Assembly: GCA_029204225.1 (NCBI GenBank)
Contig: CM055092.1
Coordinates: 63,494,676-63,558,675 of the forward strand
Length of the DNA stretch: 64,000 nt
Direction: 5' to 3'
Source of the DNA: Diphasiastrum complanatum
Lineage: Eukaryota > Streptophyta > Lycopodiopsida > Lycopodiales > Lycopodiaceae
Part shown: positions 22,781-33,271 of the stretch, in pieces
How positions within the stretch are numbered: position 1 is the stretch's first letter
How the letters are laid out: each line of letters opens with the position of its first letter
Program-made: the position numbers and the translations under genes
The notes under the pieces: generated by a model
The model's database searches: none
Told to the model about the DNA's origin: nothing
The model's input: the letters and a program-made list of their open reading frames with translations, nothing else

Positions 22781-24110
22781 TTAGAAGGCCTTTCTCTGTT
22801 CATCCGTCCACTTAGGATTTACCCTCACTTTGTATATCCATCGTGCTTTACTAGCAAAATTGCGAATATGACAACGATAGTGATTAGCGTGACCCATAAA
22901 ACAATAAGCGTCTCGGACCGTTTTAGGTTCTGGCCTCTCAACGATGACTCTGATCTTCTCTGAGTCGGTGGCAATCCCATTGCGCGATACAATGTGACCA
23001 AGTACGATGTCGTGGGTGACCCATATCTGACATTTTTCAGGATTAAGAGAAATACCATACCTCTGGCATTGTATGAAAATACGTTCGAGTACGGCCAGGT
23101 GTGTGGATTCTTCCGAGTACACCCCAAGGTCATCAAGATAGATCTCAAGGTTGTCACCGATGAGATCATAAATTGCTACTTGCATGACACGTTGGAAGGT
23201 ACATGGCGCATTACACAATCCAAAGGGCATAACGCGCCAGCAGAAGATACCCCATTCCGTAGCAAAAGTCATTTTGGGTTGGTCTTCTTCAGAGATAACA
23301 ACTAAGTTGTATCCACTGAAGCCATCCAGGAAGGAGTAAACTTCATCCCCATCTAGGTTTTCCAATATGGATTCACCATACGGGATTGGAAAATGGTCTC
23401 TTTTTGTGGAAGCGTTTAATTTGCGATAGTCGACACAAATACGAAGCTTCCCGTTCTTCTTTGGGACCACAACGATAGGTGATACCCAATCTGTATGTTC
23501 CACCTCGTAGATGAAACCTGCCTCCAAGAGCTTTTGGAGTTCTTCTTTGATGTGTGCTCTGTAGATGGATTACAACGATAAGGTCTACTGGCATGGGGTT
23601 TAGCATCCGTCTTTAATGGGATCTATGCACGGCAACCGAGGGATCTACCCCCTTCATGTCCTTATAGTTCCATGCGAAGTTATGACGATATTTTCTAAGG
23701 AGTTTCTCTAAGGCCAGACGTTGTTCGGTGTTGAGGTGTGCTCCAATATGGACAAACTTTTCCTCTGTCTCATCAAGCTCTTGAAGATTTAACTTTATGG
23801 TTTGAGCGAGGCCATCATATGGCTCATTCCCCTTTGGCTCCCATTGAGCTTGAGGCAGGTGGATAGTTACATCTTCAATGGTGAAGTCCTTGAAATGGTT
23901 GGGCACATCAATATTATCAGGGGAGTAGGGCTTCTTAGTCCTAGCTTTAGGTGGATCCTTAGGGGTTCTAGCTGTGTGGCTTGTGGACCTAGAGGATTGT
24001 GCTTCGCCCGGGGTTTCTCGAGCTATCGTGAGATCGCGAGGGGGCTCCACCTCTATAATCTTTTTCATTTTCTCGCGGATAGCTTCCTTCCTAGTTGGTT
24101 TTGCATGCAC
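22781..24110 (-). pseudogene. gypsy reverse transcriptase with N-terminal linker, frame broken
   Basis: The block from 24,110 gives a charged linker, then NTEQRLALEKLLRKYRHNF and AWNYKDMKGVDPS, the entry to RT. A frame break near 23,613-23,530 is followed by the RT palm: GFIYEVEHTDWVSPIVVVPK, KLRICVDYRKLNASTKRDH, FGLCNAPCTFQRVM and the active site IYLDDLGVYSE, a YxDD motif. Then comes LGHIVSRNGIATDSEKI and a stop at 22,781. The active-site residues are present, but the frameshift and terminal stop mean that no full-length RT-RNase H would be made. Confidence 0.85.
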
Positions 24111-24290
24111 CCTGTGAGCGGTGTTTTTGTGTGGCTTGGACGCTTGAGGGACTTCAGTTAAGATTGCGTCATCTATCGCGTAGATAGATTCAGTATCATG
24201 TATCTCCCATTCGTATATCGGTCGTTTGACACGATATAGTTTACTTTGGTCCAGTTTGGCTGCAGCAATGCTAGCCTTAGGCTCTATCTC

Positions 24291-24979
24291 TCAGACCTTT
24301 TCAGGGAGTAGCCGTGGGAGAATGGCGTGCATGAAGCGCAGAATAGCTACATCTGTAATATCGGCCATGTCGGAATCAGTATCAAACTCTTGAGAGTGTA
24401 AAACACTCTCATCGTCGATATACAAGGTTATTGATTCGTCATAAGGTAGCCAGACGACGTGAAGCAAGTCCTCGTTGTGGGGCTGAATGTTAACATAACT
24501 GACGTTGAAGATAGGAGTATCCAAATCAGTTGGTTCAACAGTAGATTCGACGCTATCAGTGTGATGTGTATTGAGTTCGCAATGTTCCGCATTGACACAA
24601 TCGATTGTTGCCAGGCTGTGCTCCAGCTGATGATATCCGTAGCCTTGGTATAGTAGCCCTTCTCTTCGATGTCACAGTAATTTTCAAGAATGGATTATGT
24701 GGTAGAGGATCCATATTCGGTGATTCGTGCGGGTTTGATCTTACCAGCAGAGTCAATTGTGACTAATGTTTCTCGATTGCCAAATGTAACGCGCTCTCTA
24801 TTCCAATCGTGCACTACACGTGCGTTAGAGAGCCATGGCCTTCCTAGGAGCAATTCATAGGAATAGGCGTTGCTAGGGATATTGAGCACTACCAAATCTA
24901 GCGTGAAGCTCAAACCTCCTAGTTTCAGCCCTATGTCTGGTATTAGGCCTAATGGTTTTACCACACTTTGATCTGCCAT
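24291..24979 (-). pseudogene. protease C-terminal part and protease-RT linker
   Basis: Follows the gag-protease ORF in the same frame after one TGA (24,980-24,982). It reads VLNIPSNAYSYELLLGRPWL, the conserved 'LLGRPWL' end of the retroviral aspartic protease fold, then an acidic linker (IDDESVLHSQEFDTDSDMAD). Further frame breaks occur near 24,690 and 24,530. Confidence 0.75.
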
Positions 24980-26557
24980 TCAAAGTTGACAGTTCGGTCG
25001 TTTCATGGAAGCTTGAAGACCCCACTCCTTCATCAGGGATGTTGATATTATGTTGACTCCCGATCCACCATCTAATACTGCCAAGACAACGTGAGAATGT
25101 CCGTAAGTTGTAGGAATGCGTATATTTCCCTTGTCACTTGCAGGGTTAGTCAGATGCAGGGGCACCTCAGGGAGGTCTGGTGATGGGATGTTATCTTCGA
25201 TGGAGCACAAATCTTTCCGCCATTTTTTGGTGTACTTCCAGAGTACTCCAAATGGGAGGGTAACGTTTGCTTGAAGCAAATGTCCCCATATCTCGGCTCC
25301 TTCTACAGTTGGGTTATCTGGGGTTTGATCTCTAGGTGTGACTATAGCCTCCTCCTTATTATCAGCTTCATGGATGAGCTTTTGATATTTATCTCTCAAC
25401 TGGATCTCCTCGTTGGGGTTAGGATAGATGATTGGTGTGGCTCTGTCACTGGACGGAACATGCGGGAGCTTATAACTCATCTCTGCTTGATAAACGTTGG
25501 CATTGGGATCCTCGACATAATAGGTAGCAGGATCGACGTAGGCAGTATCAACCATGTGAGATTGTACATGTGGCGCCGGCTGATTGACTACAAATGGTTG
25601 TCTGGGTTGATAATGAACTGGGCCTGTTGGCCTGGGTTGGTATTGTCCTGGCCTCGGCGTGGGTGGAGTTGGATTGTAATTTGGTGCATACCGCTGAGGT
25701 CCAGATGGCCTATAGGGGCGATACATAGGTCTTGCCTCCTGTGGGAAATAGGTTCTTACGTGCGGGCACTCATTGGCGGTGTGGTTTTGAGAACAAATAG
25801 GACACCACACATTCTCATGGACTGGAAAAGTTTTTTCAGCGACATCCTTCAATACCTTTTGGAATTCTGAGGTTAGCTTCTCCATCTGAGCTTGTTGTGC
25901 TTTTTGCCAACCCTCAAGGTGGTGAAGGATATCAACTTCACTAGATGAGGACGATCCTTCCACGCGGAAAGTCTCCTGCTTAACTAGCCCCTTTCCCCTC
26001 TTGTCGCAAAAGTCATGGTTTTCATCATACCCTTCATCTTCTTCACGGATGGCATCATCCATCGCGTCTTTCAATCGCTCGTACGAGTCTGCAGGTTTCA
26101 ATTCTCTCCTAATGGCCTTGGATAAACCAACTAAAAAAAGTTTGATGGCCATTTTCTCAGTTACGTGACCATTGACACACTCTACTTTCAGACGCTTGAA
26201 ACACTCGATGTAGGTGCGCACGGATTCTTTACTTCGCATCTTGGTATGCGTCAATTGGATGAAAGGACTCTGCGTCAATTTGGAGGGTTTGAACCGTTTG
26301 ATCAGTGCTGCGATGATGGTCTCCCAAGACGTGTTGTCTGGGCCTTCAAGGTTTAAAAACCACTCTTTTGCATCGCCTTGTAAAATCATGGGAAATAAAC
26401 GTACCTTTTCGGTGTCAGATTCGTCCCCATAGAGTTTACAAGCATTGTTGAAATCTTGTAGAAATCGTGTCGGATATGATTCGCCATCGTATTTAGGTGC
26501 GTCAATCCGAGGAAGTCTTTTCTCTAACTTGGGCGGGGGATGGGATGGTCCTGCCAT
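24980..26557 (-). CDS. gypsy gag plus start of protease
   Basis: The 525-residue frame starts MAGPSHPPPKLEKRLP. Residues about 20-200 are a retrotransposon-gag capsid domain (GDAKEWFLNL, WETIIAALIKRFKP, RTYIECFKRLK). A zinc knuckle follows (CPICSQNHTANEC, a CX2CX3HX4C form), then a Pro/Tyr/Gln-rich region. The end carries the aspartic protease active site in the plant form AVLDGGSGVNII. Gag builds the particle and protease cuts the polyprotein. A single TGA ends the frame inside protease; the text continues in frame beyond it. Confidence 0.9.
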   Translation of the reverse strand: MAGPSHPPPKLEKRLPRIDAPKYDGESYPTRFLQDFNNACKLYGDESDTEKVRLFPMILQGDAKEWFLNLEGPDNTSWETIIAALIKRFKPSKLTQSPFIQLTHTKMRSKESVRTYIECFKRLKVECVNGHVTEKMAIKLFLVGLSKAIRRELKPADSYERLKDAMDDAIREEDEGYDENHDFCDKRGKGLVKQETFRVEGSSSSSEVDILHHLEGWQKAQQAQMEKLTSEFQKVLKDVAEKTFPVHENVWCPICSQNHTANECPHVRTYFPQEARPMYRPYRPSGPQRYAPNYNPTPPTPRPGQYQPRPTGPVHYQPRQPFVVNQPAPHVQSHMVDTAYVDPATYYVEDPNANVYQAEMSYKLPHVPSSDRATPIIYPNPNEEIQLRDKYQKLIHEADNKEEAIVTPRDQTPDNPTVEGAEIWGHLLQANVTLPFGVLWKYTKKWRKDLCSIEDNIPSPDLPEVPLHLTNPASDKGNIRIPTTYGHSHVVLAVLDGGSGVNIISTSLMKEWGLQASMKRPNCQL

Positions 26558-26744
26558 GTTGATCTGAACAGATTAGCCGAAGTGATGTGATAATAGGTTA
26601 AATCGGTCGCGTAGGATGTGTACCAAATAATGGTTTAGTGTATGACGCTAGGTTTCCGATTGATATCGCCTTCAATGGAACTAATTGAAATTTTGGATTT
26701 TTTTTTGTTAATTTTTTTTTTTAGAGGATGTATGTATACCTCCT

Positions 26745-27075
26745 CTAGTACTCTTGTGGCTTACGAGAATCAGTGAATGACTCACAAAGACAGGGGAATG
26801 ACGCACACAGACACGGGAACTTACTCGTTCAAATAAATTTACGACTCGCACAGGCGTGTTCAATGCAAGGGTGAGAGATGACTCGTACAGAAGATGACTC
26901 GCAGATGACTCGTGCAAGGGTGGGAGATGACTCGTACTCGCAGATGACTTGTACAGAAGATGACTCGCAAAAAGAATGACTCACAGATGTCTCGTAGATG
27001 ACTCGTGCAAGGGTGGGAGATGACTCGTACTCGCAAATGACTCGTATAGAAGATGATTCGCACACGACTCAGAAA
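26745..27075. repeat. AGATGACTCG minisatellite in the gypsy leader
   Basis: The phrase AGATGACTCG with small variants occurs about a dozen times. It is organised into two larger units that begin AGATGACTCGTGCAAGGGTG (near 26,902 and 26,995). Confidence 0.85.
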
Positions 27076-27927
27076 ATCAGCCGGAAACCCACCGAAAATG
27101 ACTGAAAAATGGCTAGAAACGGTTGAAATACAGATGACAAACACCGCTAAAAATCTGGAAAAACAATAAAAAAAACTTGAAAAACTGAAAAACAGCCGGA
27201 AAAATCGCTTGAACGATCTGAAAAATATCTAAAAACGATTGAAATATTGATGAAACACACCTCCAAAGTGTGAAAAACAGTAGGAGAGCTTCTGACAAAC
27301 CGTTTAATCGCACAGGACGACATGCAAGCATGCATGAAACATCTGAAAGGTAGTTGAAAATGAGGTAACAACTGCGGCTGGGTGCACAGATGCACAATTG
27401 GCAAGCAAAATTGCCGTCCTCTAGATAGTGCACTGCTCCCCTTCACTACTTCTAAAATATGCAGCTGACAGCGAAACAGTCGATGGTGTGCTAAAAACAC
27501 TCTGTAAAAACCCCTTAAAATGACATAAGAAAGAGCTGAAAACGAATTGAAAATGGGCTACGGTAAGCTACATGCAAAACGGGCTGATGCAGATCCTAGA
27601 AAGACAGAACTAACGCTGCCCAAAACCTTGCACCCTGCTCAAATGTGGCTGAAGAAGACTCTGATGATTGTGGAAAATGAGATAGCGGCTGCTGCTAAAG
27701 AAGCGGCTGGGTGTATAGGTGAAAGGCTGAAAAAAACGAGCCATTGGATACTTGGGAAAGCAACTGTAAACGTCACTCGCGCACCTTGGGACAGCTGAAA
27801 TTGAAACGCCTCCTTTACTCATTCAAATACAGGCAGTAAAATCACCTGGGAAAACAAAAAAATGTGTTCCGTGCTCTCCTATCCGTGTGGACAGATGCGT
27901 GGGTCTGCTCGAATCGGTGTTCTCCTG

Positions 27928-28071
27928 TCCTTCAAAAACACGCTGTCAGAAAACGCGTTGTCATCCTTCAAAAACGCTCTGTCAGAAAACGTTCTGTCAT
28001 CCTTCAAAAACGCGCTGTCAGAAAACGTTATGTCATCCTTCAAGAACGCGCTGTCAGAAAACGTTCTTCGT
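27928..28071. repeat. four-copy 36-bp tandem repeat in the gypsy leader
   Basis: Units start at 27,928, 27,964, 28,000 and 28,036 with TCCTTCAAAAACGCGCTGTC; the last is diverged at its end. As 36 is a multiple of three, all frames stay open and give repeat peptides by chance. Confidence 0.92.
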
Positions 28072-28569
28072 TCAAAACGCAACTTCAAATACTTCCATTT
28101 TCTGTGTGCATAACATCTGGTACCCCACCTGAAACCTGTAACTACTACTAGTTGCGAGACATAAATTTGTAGGAGAATCAGATCTTATGAACTCTCTTTA
28201 GCTGTTATGCACGAGTTCTCTACGTTATTGCACGCTGTTGTTGATACCCAGTATGCTCCAAGACCTCCTGCGGGGCTTGCTAACGAGCTACAGATGGGCC
28301 TCCTTGGTGCGCTCCGGATATGGTGCACCTCCTCACAAGCGTCAATGGTGTAAACACGCCTCTCCTGAAAACACACAAAAACCTCTCAATGATTGCACAA
28401 ACTCTCAAGGAGCCCTCTTTGCTCAAAAATCTTCAAGGAGGCTTGCACAAACCCTCAAGGAGCCGTTTTTCAAAAACCCTAAACCCTCGATGAGACTTTT
28501 GTAAAGTAAAAAAAAGACAAGTAAAGAACAGTGTTCGTAAAGTAGAGAAATAAAAAAAAAGAAAAAAAA

Positions 28570-28584
28570 GCGACAACGGCGCCA
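28570..28584 (-). other. primer binding site, tRNA-Asp type
   Basis: On the minus strand TGGCGCCGTTGTCGC follows the end of the 5' LTR after one base. TGGCGCCGTTG is the usual plant tRNA-Asp complement in Athila- and Tat-type gypsy elements. Confidence 0.8.
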
Positions 28585-28585
28585 A

Positions 28586-29331
28586 TGTTGGCTGTTCGCA
28601 TCCCTCAACTCAAGCTATCCAACTAACAAGTGCTATGGCGGACTCCCAACTAGAACACGTTATGGCTCCGACTAGGCATTGTGGCTTTCCCAACCAATGG
28701 CTATGGCTTCCAACTAACCGAGAGGTTGAAGGATGAGAAGATCTACAGTGAGTGGGTGAGTATTTCGGGCAAGATCCACTCTTCTCTCGTTTCTCTACTT
28801 AGGAACTGACTCAAATGACGGCTTAACCTAAAAGATAAAACCCTAAACTAAATCTCCTCCTCTAAGGCTTACCCTACTAGAGAATGGAGGGCCTAGATTA
28901 ACTTAAGCTGTTGCCAGATAAATAATGTACAATACAATCTGAAGTAACACAGTACATGAAACCACACAAGGAAAAATACTCAGAGAGGAAAGATAGGCAG
29001 GTATTACAAATGAGGTTTTTCTTGAAAATGGACTCTTCCACTCCTATATATACTTGGAGTGGTGGTCACTTACGAAAAGGCACTATGGGACAAATAGACC
29101 ACATAGGCTTAACTTGGTACCATGGGACAAACCCCCAATGGACCATAAACAACTGAACTAACTTAAGTTGAACTTATTCAAAGTTCCAATCTTCTAGACT
29201 TAGGCTTAGAACTAAACAACTTTAAGTCGTTACAAAATGGCGCAAAGGCCTAAACTTGACTGATCTAGTTCTAGGCTTAAGTCTGTATCTTTTTCAAGAT
29301 GGCTCGAATATTCATAGAATATCAGCCTACA
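28586..29331 (-). repeat. 5' LTR of the gypsy element (746 bp)
   Basis: Partner of the LTR at 16,477-17,223. A TATATATA box at 29,045-29,052 is the likely promoter on the minus strand. Confidence 0.93.
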
Positions 29332-29526
29332 GGCTGATTCACGTGGACTCTATGCTACAGGACAGGTGGGCTTTCGCCGCAGTTACTGCACCCTTGATCA
29401 TGTGCTCACCCTGTGCAACATTGTTGAAGAAGCCAAACATGCGGGCCACAAAGTTTTTGCTTGCTTCGTCGACTTGCAGAAAGCTTTTAATTCCGTTCTC
29501 CCATATCTTCTTCATTGCAGGTTACG
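29332..29526 (+). pseudogene. LINE reverse transcriptase relic (right part)
   Basis: Continues the LINE frame left at 16,476. It reads GQVGFRRSYCTLDHVLTLCN, then HKVFACFVDLQKAFNSVLP, the RT fingers-palm motifs with the catalytic Asp of FVDxxKAF. It is interrupted at 29,526 by a solo LTR. The remaining RT, including the YADD box, is not in the window. Confidence 0.85.
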
Positions 29527-30702
29527 TGTTGTAAAGCTACCTTTACAAGCTTTACTTCCGGCGCCACTGGCGCCAGCATTGTCCCCGGCGCCAGCAGCGC
29601 CCCTGTTGCTCCCAGCGCCACTGTGACCAAAATCCAGCCGACACCAAGTTCCTATGGCTGAAAATCTTTGATCAGTTCTAGCGAAGTCCAGAGAGCTCAG
29701 ATCGATGTGCAATCACCTCACACAATCTAGGCATGATTAAAGGAAGCCTGGGGATCAATAAATTCTAGAGAGAGAAAATGTGCTTTACCAGCCTGGGTAG
29801 AGTACTTGGTATGAGGGGAGGTGGCGAATCCCACCAATACCATAGGGGAGTGCGGGTTGCGACTCAGGACGAGCTCCAACCAAGTCTCAGCCTCCCTTGT
29901 TGGAATGTTGTCCTGGCACTCGCCTTGGCATGCCAGCGCCCCGGAGACTAGCGTCGGTCACACACTTGAAATGTAACCTTCTCAGATTTAGCAATAAAGT
30001 GGGATTTTTCTCAAACTGACTCCGATTACCTTCTGGGTTTCAGTGTTCGGTAAACGTGCCAATTGTAAGGCCGCTTCAAACTTTTTAATTTGGCACATAG
30101 CTGAGGGTCGTATCCCGGGACGCCAGCTGTGTGCCGTCGGGACCATTCGGTCCGTGGCGCCAGCAGTATGCTGTCGGGACCATTTGGTCCAGGAACTGGT
30201 TGTTTTCATATTTGTCGCGGCTTGTGGTTCTGAGTGTTCCTTGCATGAACGTGAATGGGTTAAGCTCTTGGGGAACGAGCTCTAACTTGTCGCTGCGTTG
30301 GATGGCTTGCTTGGGTGGAAGTTACCTGTTTATGGATGTCCACTCTGGCGTGGCGCCAGGTTGGCTTCCAACGCTCGTGACGAAGCTTTCAGTTGGTTAA
30401 GTCTGATGTAAGTCAGACCGCTTGCTTGGAATAGATGTTACTCGTTTGTAACGAAGCTTCGAGTTGATTAAGTTTGATGTATGTCGGGCGACTTGCTTGG
30501 AGGGAAGTCACCCACATCGGGACCCCCGATCTGGCATGGCACCAGGTTGGATCTCAATGTTGCTTTCGGAACTTCAAGTTGGTTAAGTCTGATCTTTGTT
30601 GGCGAGTTGGTTGCTTGTATGTCAAGTGGGTTGGATGGCAAGAGTTGAAGGCTGGGAAGCTAAGTTGTGGTTTTCGACTCCCTTTGGGATGCCTGCGCTA
30701 CA
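29527..30702 (+). repeat. solo LTR of the chromovirus family, TSD TTACG
   Basis: Starts TGTTGTAAAGCTACC and ends GCGCTACA. TTACG stands on both sides (29,522-29,526 and 30,703-30,707). It shares its first bases and the AATGTAACC / AATAAAGT region with the LTR at 1420-2337. The first 100 bases are crowded with GGCGCC palindromes. No internal element DNA follows, so this is a solo LTR left by LTR-LTR recombination. Confidence 0.8.
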
Positions 30703-30710
30703 TTACGGCA

Positions 30711-31151
30711 CCGGGGAGTTGGCATACCAAGGCGGGCGCCAGGACAACATTCTAGCAAGGGAGACTGAGACTTGGTTGGATCTCGCCCTGAGTCGCAACC
30801 CGCACTCCCCTATAGTATTGGTGGGATTCGCCACCTCCCCTCATAACAAGTGCTCTGCCCAGGCTGGTAAAGCATGTTTTCTCTCTCTAGAAAATCATTT
30901 CCTCTCTCTAAAATTTATTGATCCCCAGGCTTCCTTTAATCTTGCCTAGATCGTGTGAGGTGATTGCACATCGATCTGAGCTCTCTGGACTTCGCTAGAA
31001 CCGATCAAAGATTTTCAGCCATAGGAACTTGGCGCCGGCTGGATTCTGGTCACAGTTGGCGCCGGGGGCAGCAGGGGTGCTGCTGGCGTCGGGGACAATA
31101 CTGGCGCCAGTGACACCGGAAGTAAGGCTTGTAAAGGTAACTTTACAACAT
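30711..31151 (-). repeat. inverted fragment of the same LTR family
   Basis: Reverse complement of the first 430 or so bases of the solo LTR. It ends on the plus strand ACTTTACAACA. The adjacent 31,152-31,163 (TCCACCCCATCT) is an inverted polypurine tract, and GATGTCCTCATC a few bases on matches the pre-LTR internal DNA near 1385-1400. It is therefore the 3' LTR of a minus-strand element, cut at 30,711. Confidence 0.8.
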
Positions 31152-32200
31152 CCACCCCATCTTTATAAAATCTGATGTCCTCATCAAATGTCAGATTAAA
31201 GTAAAGGTGCCTCCTAATTAAAATTAATTATACATTTGATCTACTTGGCACATTACTCAATTTACTGGCCACTTTTTATTAGCATTGAAGCTGGCACACC
31301 ACAAGTCGGAGACTCAACTCTTTGTACTAAAAAATTACATAGCTTGAAAATATCACTTTGTCTGGAAAAAGCGTAGATTTTATGTCGCTTACATAAAACC
31401 CAAAAACCTTATTAACTAGTGGTAGAGGCCTTTTTGTGAAATGTTCGCCCCTATCGCTTCTGACTTTTGACTTTGGAACTCCTTTGAGCTCTTAATTTGT
31501 CCTTGATGAACTTTGTGTTGAGCTCCCTGAGCTCCTGATTTGATGAGTTCCGCACAGGTATCAAGGCTCCCTGAGCCAAAGGATTTATCGTTTGATTGTC
31601 CACTTTATGGTCCACTCCGTGCCTTGTTGCTTTCGCACCTGGATTTCTCTCCTTGTCCCAGCCTGATCTTGATACTTTTCCTTTTTGGCTCTTTAAGGTA
31701 GGCAAAGATTGAGTACTCCGCAATGCACCTCTCACTTAGCTTGAAGTAGCTATCTTTGAATCAACCCAAATGTAACCATTGACCTCGTGGAGAGCCAAAG
31801 GGTGGCACCAGTTTGATCCGCATACGAACTACCTCTTTGCGTTCGTTTAAAGCACCATGTCCATCTTGCGCAAAACTTGACTTTCACAATTCCATCAATG
31901 GTCAATTGCCTCACAGTCAAAACAAGAAGTGTACATCTAGCTTAGCTTCAAGTAGCTCTCTTTGAATCAGACAAATGCACCCAGAGTTTGCACTAGTCCG
32001 ATCTCAACATGAACTGTCCCTTGTGAAAGATTCAACTAGTTTCATCACATTTTGCAATATTTTCATATTTGGCATATTGAGGCCAAAACTTGTTTTAGAC
32101 TTAGAGGTTGACTTTTCAAAGTTCATTAGTCTAAAATTCATTTGAATAAACACTTTTTGAAAGTGTGAGAAAGATAGAATGCGAGTTTGAGTAGATTCAA
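31152..32200. other. chromovirus internal remnant and unassigned DNA
   Basis: The first 60 or so bases are chromovirus internal sequence. Beyond about 31,250 nothing is recognisable. A minus-strand ORF (31,735-31,451) is Lys/Arg-rich but matches no family I know. Two diverged direct copies of a 100-base stretch begin CTTAGCTTGAAGTAGCT at 31,734 and CTTAGCTTCAAGTAGCT at 31,936. Confidence 0.5.
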
Positions 32201-32671
32201 TTTGCATAAGTTGGGTACATTGAATCTAGACCCAAAATTGGTAGGGTTAGCATTTTGGTGGGAAAGCCAAGTGGCCAAATAGGGTTTGGACCTGTTATAA
32301 AAGGATGTAACTCGTGGAGAGAGTCATCTTCTCTCTTCTCTATCTCATTTCATGCTTATACATGGTTCTCTTGGGTTCTACTATCCATTGGTGCACTATC
32401 TTGGTGATTGCTTGCAATTCTATGTGTAGAATGATCTATATTTGTTATTTTTGGATCCACACGTGTGAAATACAGTAGCTTGCTGGTTTTGTACGGACAG
32501 CAACAGTACATAATCATTTCATTCAAGTTTGATCAAGTTCTATTAGTGTTTGCATCTCAAATTGTGTGTAGATGCTGATTTTTCTACATTGGTGAAATTG
32601 GTAGTGTATTTCTCTTTCTAACCAAAGATCTTTCAAGTAGATTGGATCTTAAGGATCTGAAATCTTTCACA

Positions 32672-32683
32672 TGGTATCAGAGC
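32672..32683 (+). other. primer binding site, tRNA-iMet type
   Basis: TGGTATCAGAGC, the standard initiator-Met complement of plant copia elements, about 590 bases ahead of the gag ATG. Confidence 0.9.
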
Positions 32684-33271
32684 TTGTGTTTCAGGTTATG
32701 AAGGAGGAAATCAGATCTATCAAAGATTTGGTGAAGATATCAAGTCTAGAGCATGCTAGAGAGGATTCTACACCAAAATCGGATTTTTTGCTTTTGTAGA
32801 TTGGATCTTTTGTAGATCAAAACACTAAATCGGTCAATATACTTGTTCAATTCCGTTTTTTGAATTTACATGCTGGATTTGGCCGATTTTTGGATCATTG
32901 GTTCAGCCTAAGTGGTGGTTTATAGATTGCATATCAAATTTTCAGCATTTGCATGTAGATTTGGAATAGTCAATTTTTTGTGATTTTGTCAAAATCCTAA
33001 TTTTGATTGGATCTCTAGATAGCGAGGTTGCTGGACTTCATTTGAGTGTGTTTCAATATTAGGAAGTGGCAAAAGTCATTAGATTGAGGATAGATCATAG
33101 GTTGATCAAGATTCCGTGATTCTATATGTTGATTTGCTTGGATAAGTGCTAGAAGAGAATTTGTGAGATAGTTTCAAATCTTGGTGATTTCTTTTGAAAG
33201 CATTTGTTGTTGTTCAAAGGAGTGCTTTGTGCATTGAAACAGGTTGAAAGAGAAGATCAGGTCATTGCTAC

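Larger units (their letters stand above)
26558..28569 (-). other. long non-coding leader of the gypsy element
   Basis: About 2 kb between primer site and gag. It is built largely of repeats: a 10-bp motif array (26,745-27,075), a pair of related stretches around 27,110-27,290, and a 36-bp array (27,928-28,071). ORFs here come from those repeats and do not look like proteins. Confidence 0.7.
16477..29331 (-). mobile_element. complete Ty3/gypsy element, non-chromovirus, with an extra 3' coding region
   Basis: Two LTRs (747 and 746 bp, about 3% different), a 5-bp target duplication, a tRNA-Asp-type primer site and a polypurine tract bound a 12.86-kb element on the minus strand. Gene order on that strand is a long repeat-rich leader (28.5-26.6 kb), gag with zinc knuckle, protease, RT, RNase H, integrase, then a further coding region from 20.6 to 17.36 kb that gypsy elements need not have. 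There is no second RNase H and no chromodomain. The primer type and extra 3' ORF resemble the Athila side of the plant gypsy elements, but the lineage call is inference. In-frame stops and frameshifts are found in gag-pol and the extra ORF. Confidence 0.92.

Noticed and set aside
27900-28080. CRISPR-like array in the 36-bp repeat region
   Set aside because: Units are contiguous without spacers, and the window is plant nuclear DNA.
27862-28113. 83-codon ORF with a 12-residue repeat
   Set aside because: The 36-bp leader repeat keeps all frames open; the peptide repeat is a by-product.
29527-31151. One DNA transposon with long inverted ends
   Set aside because: The left arm is a full solo LTR with its own TTACG duplication, and the right arm continues into a polypurine tract and chromovirus internal DNA, so they are two separate LTR copies.
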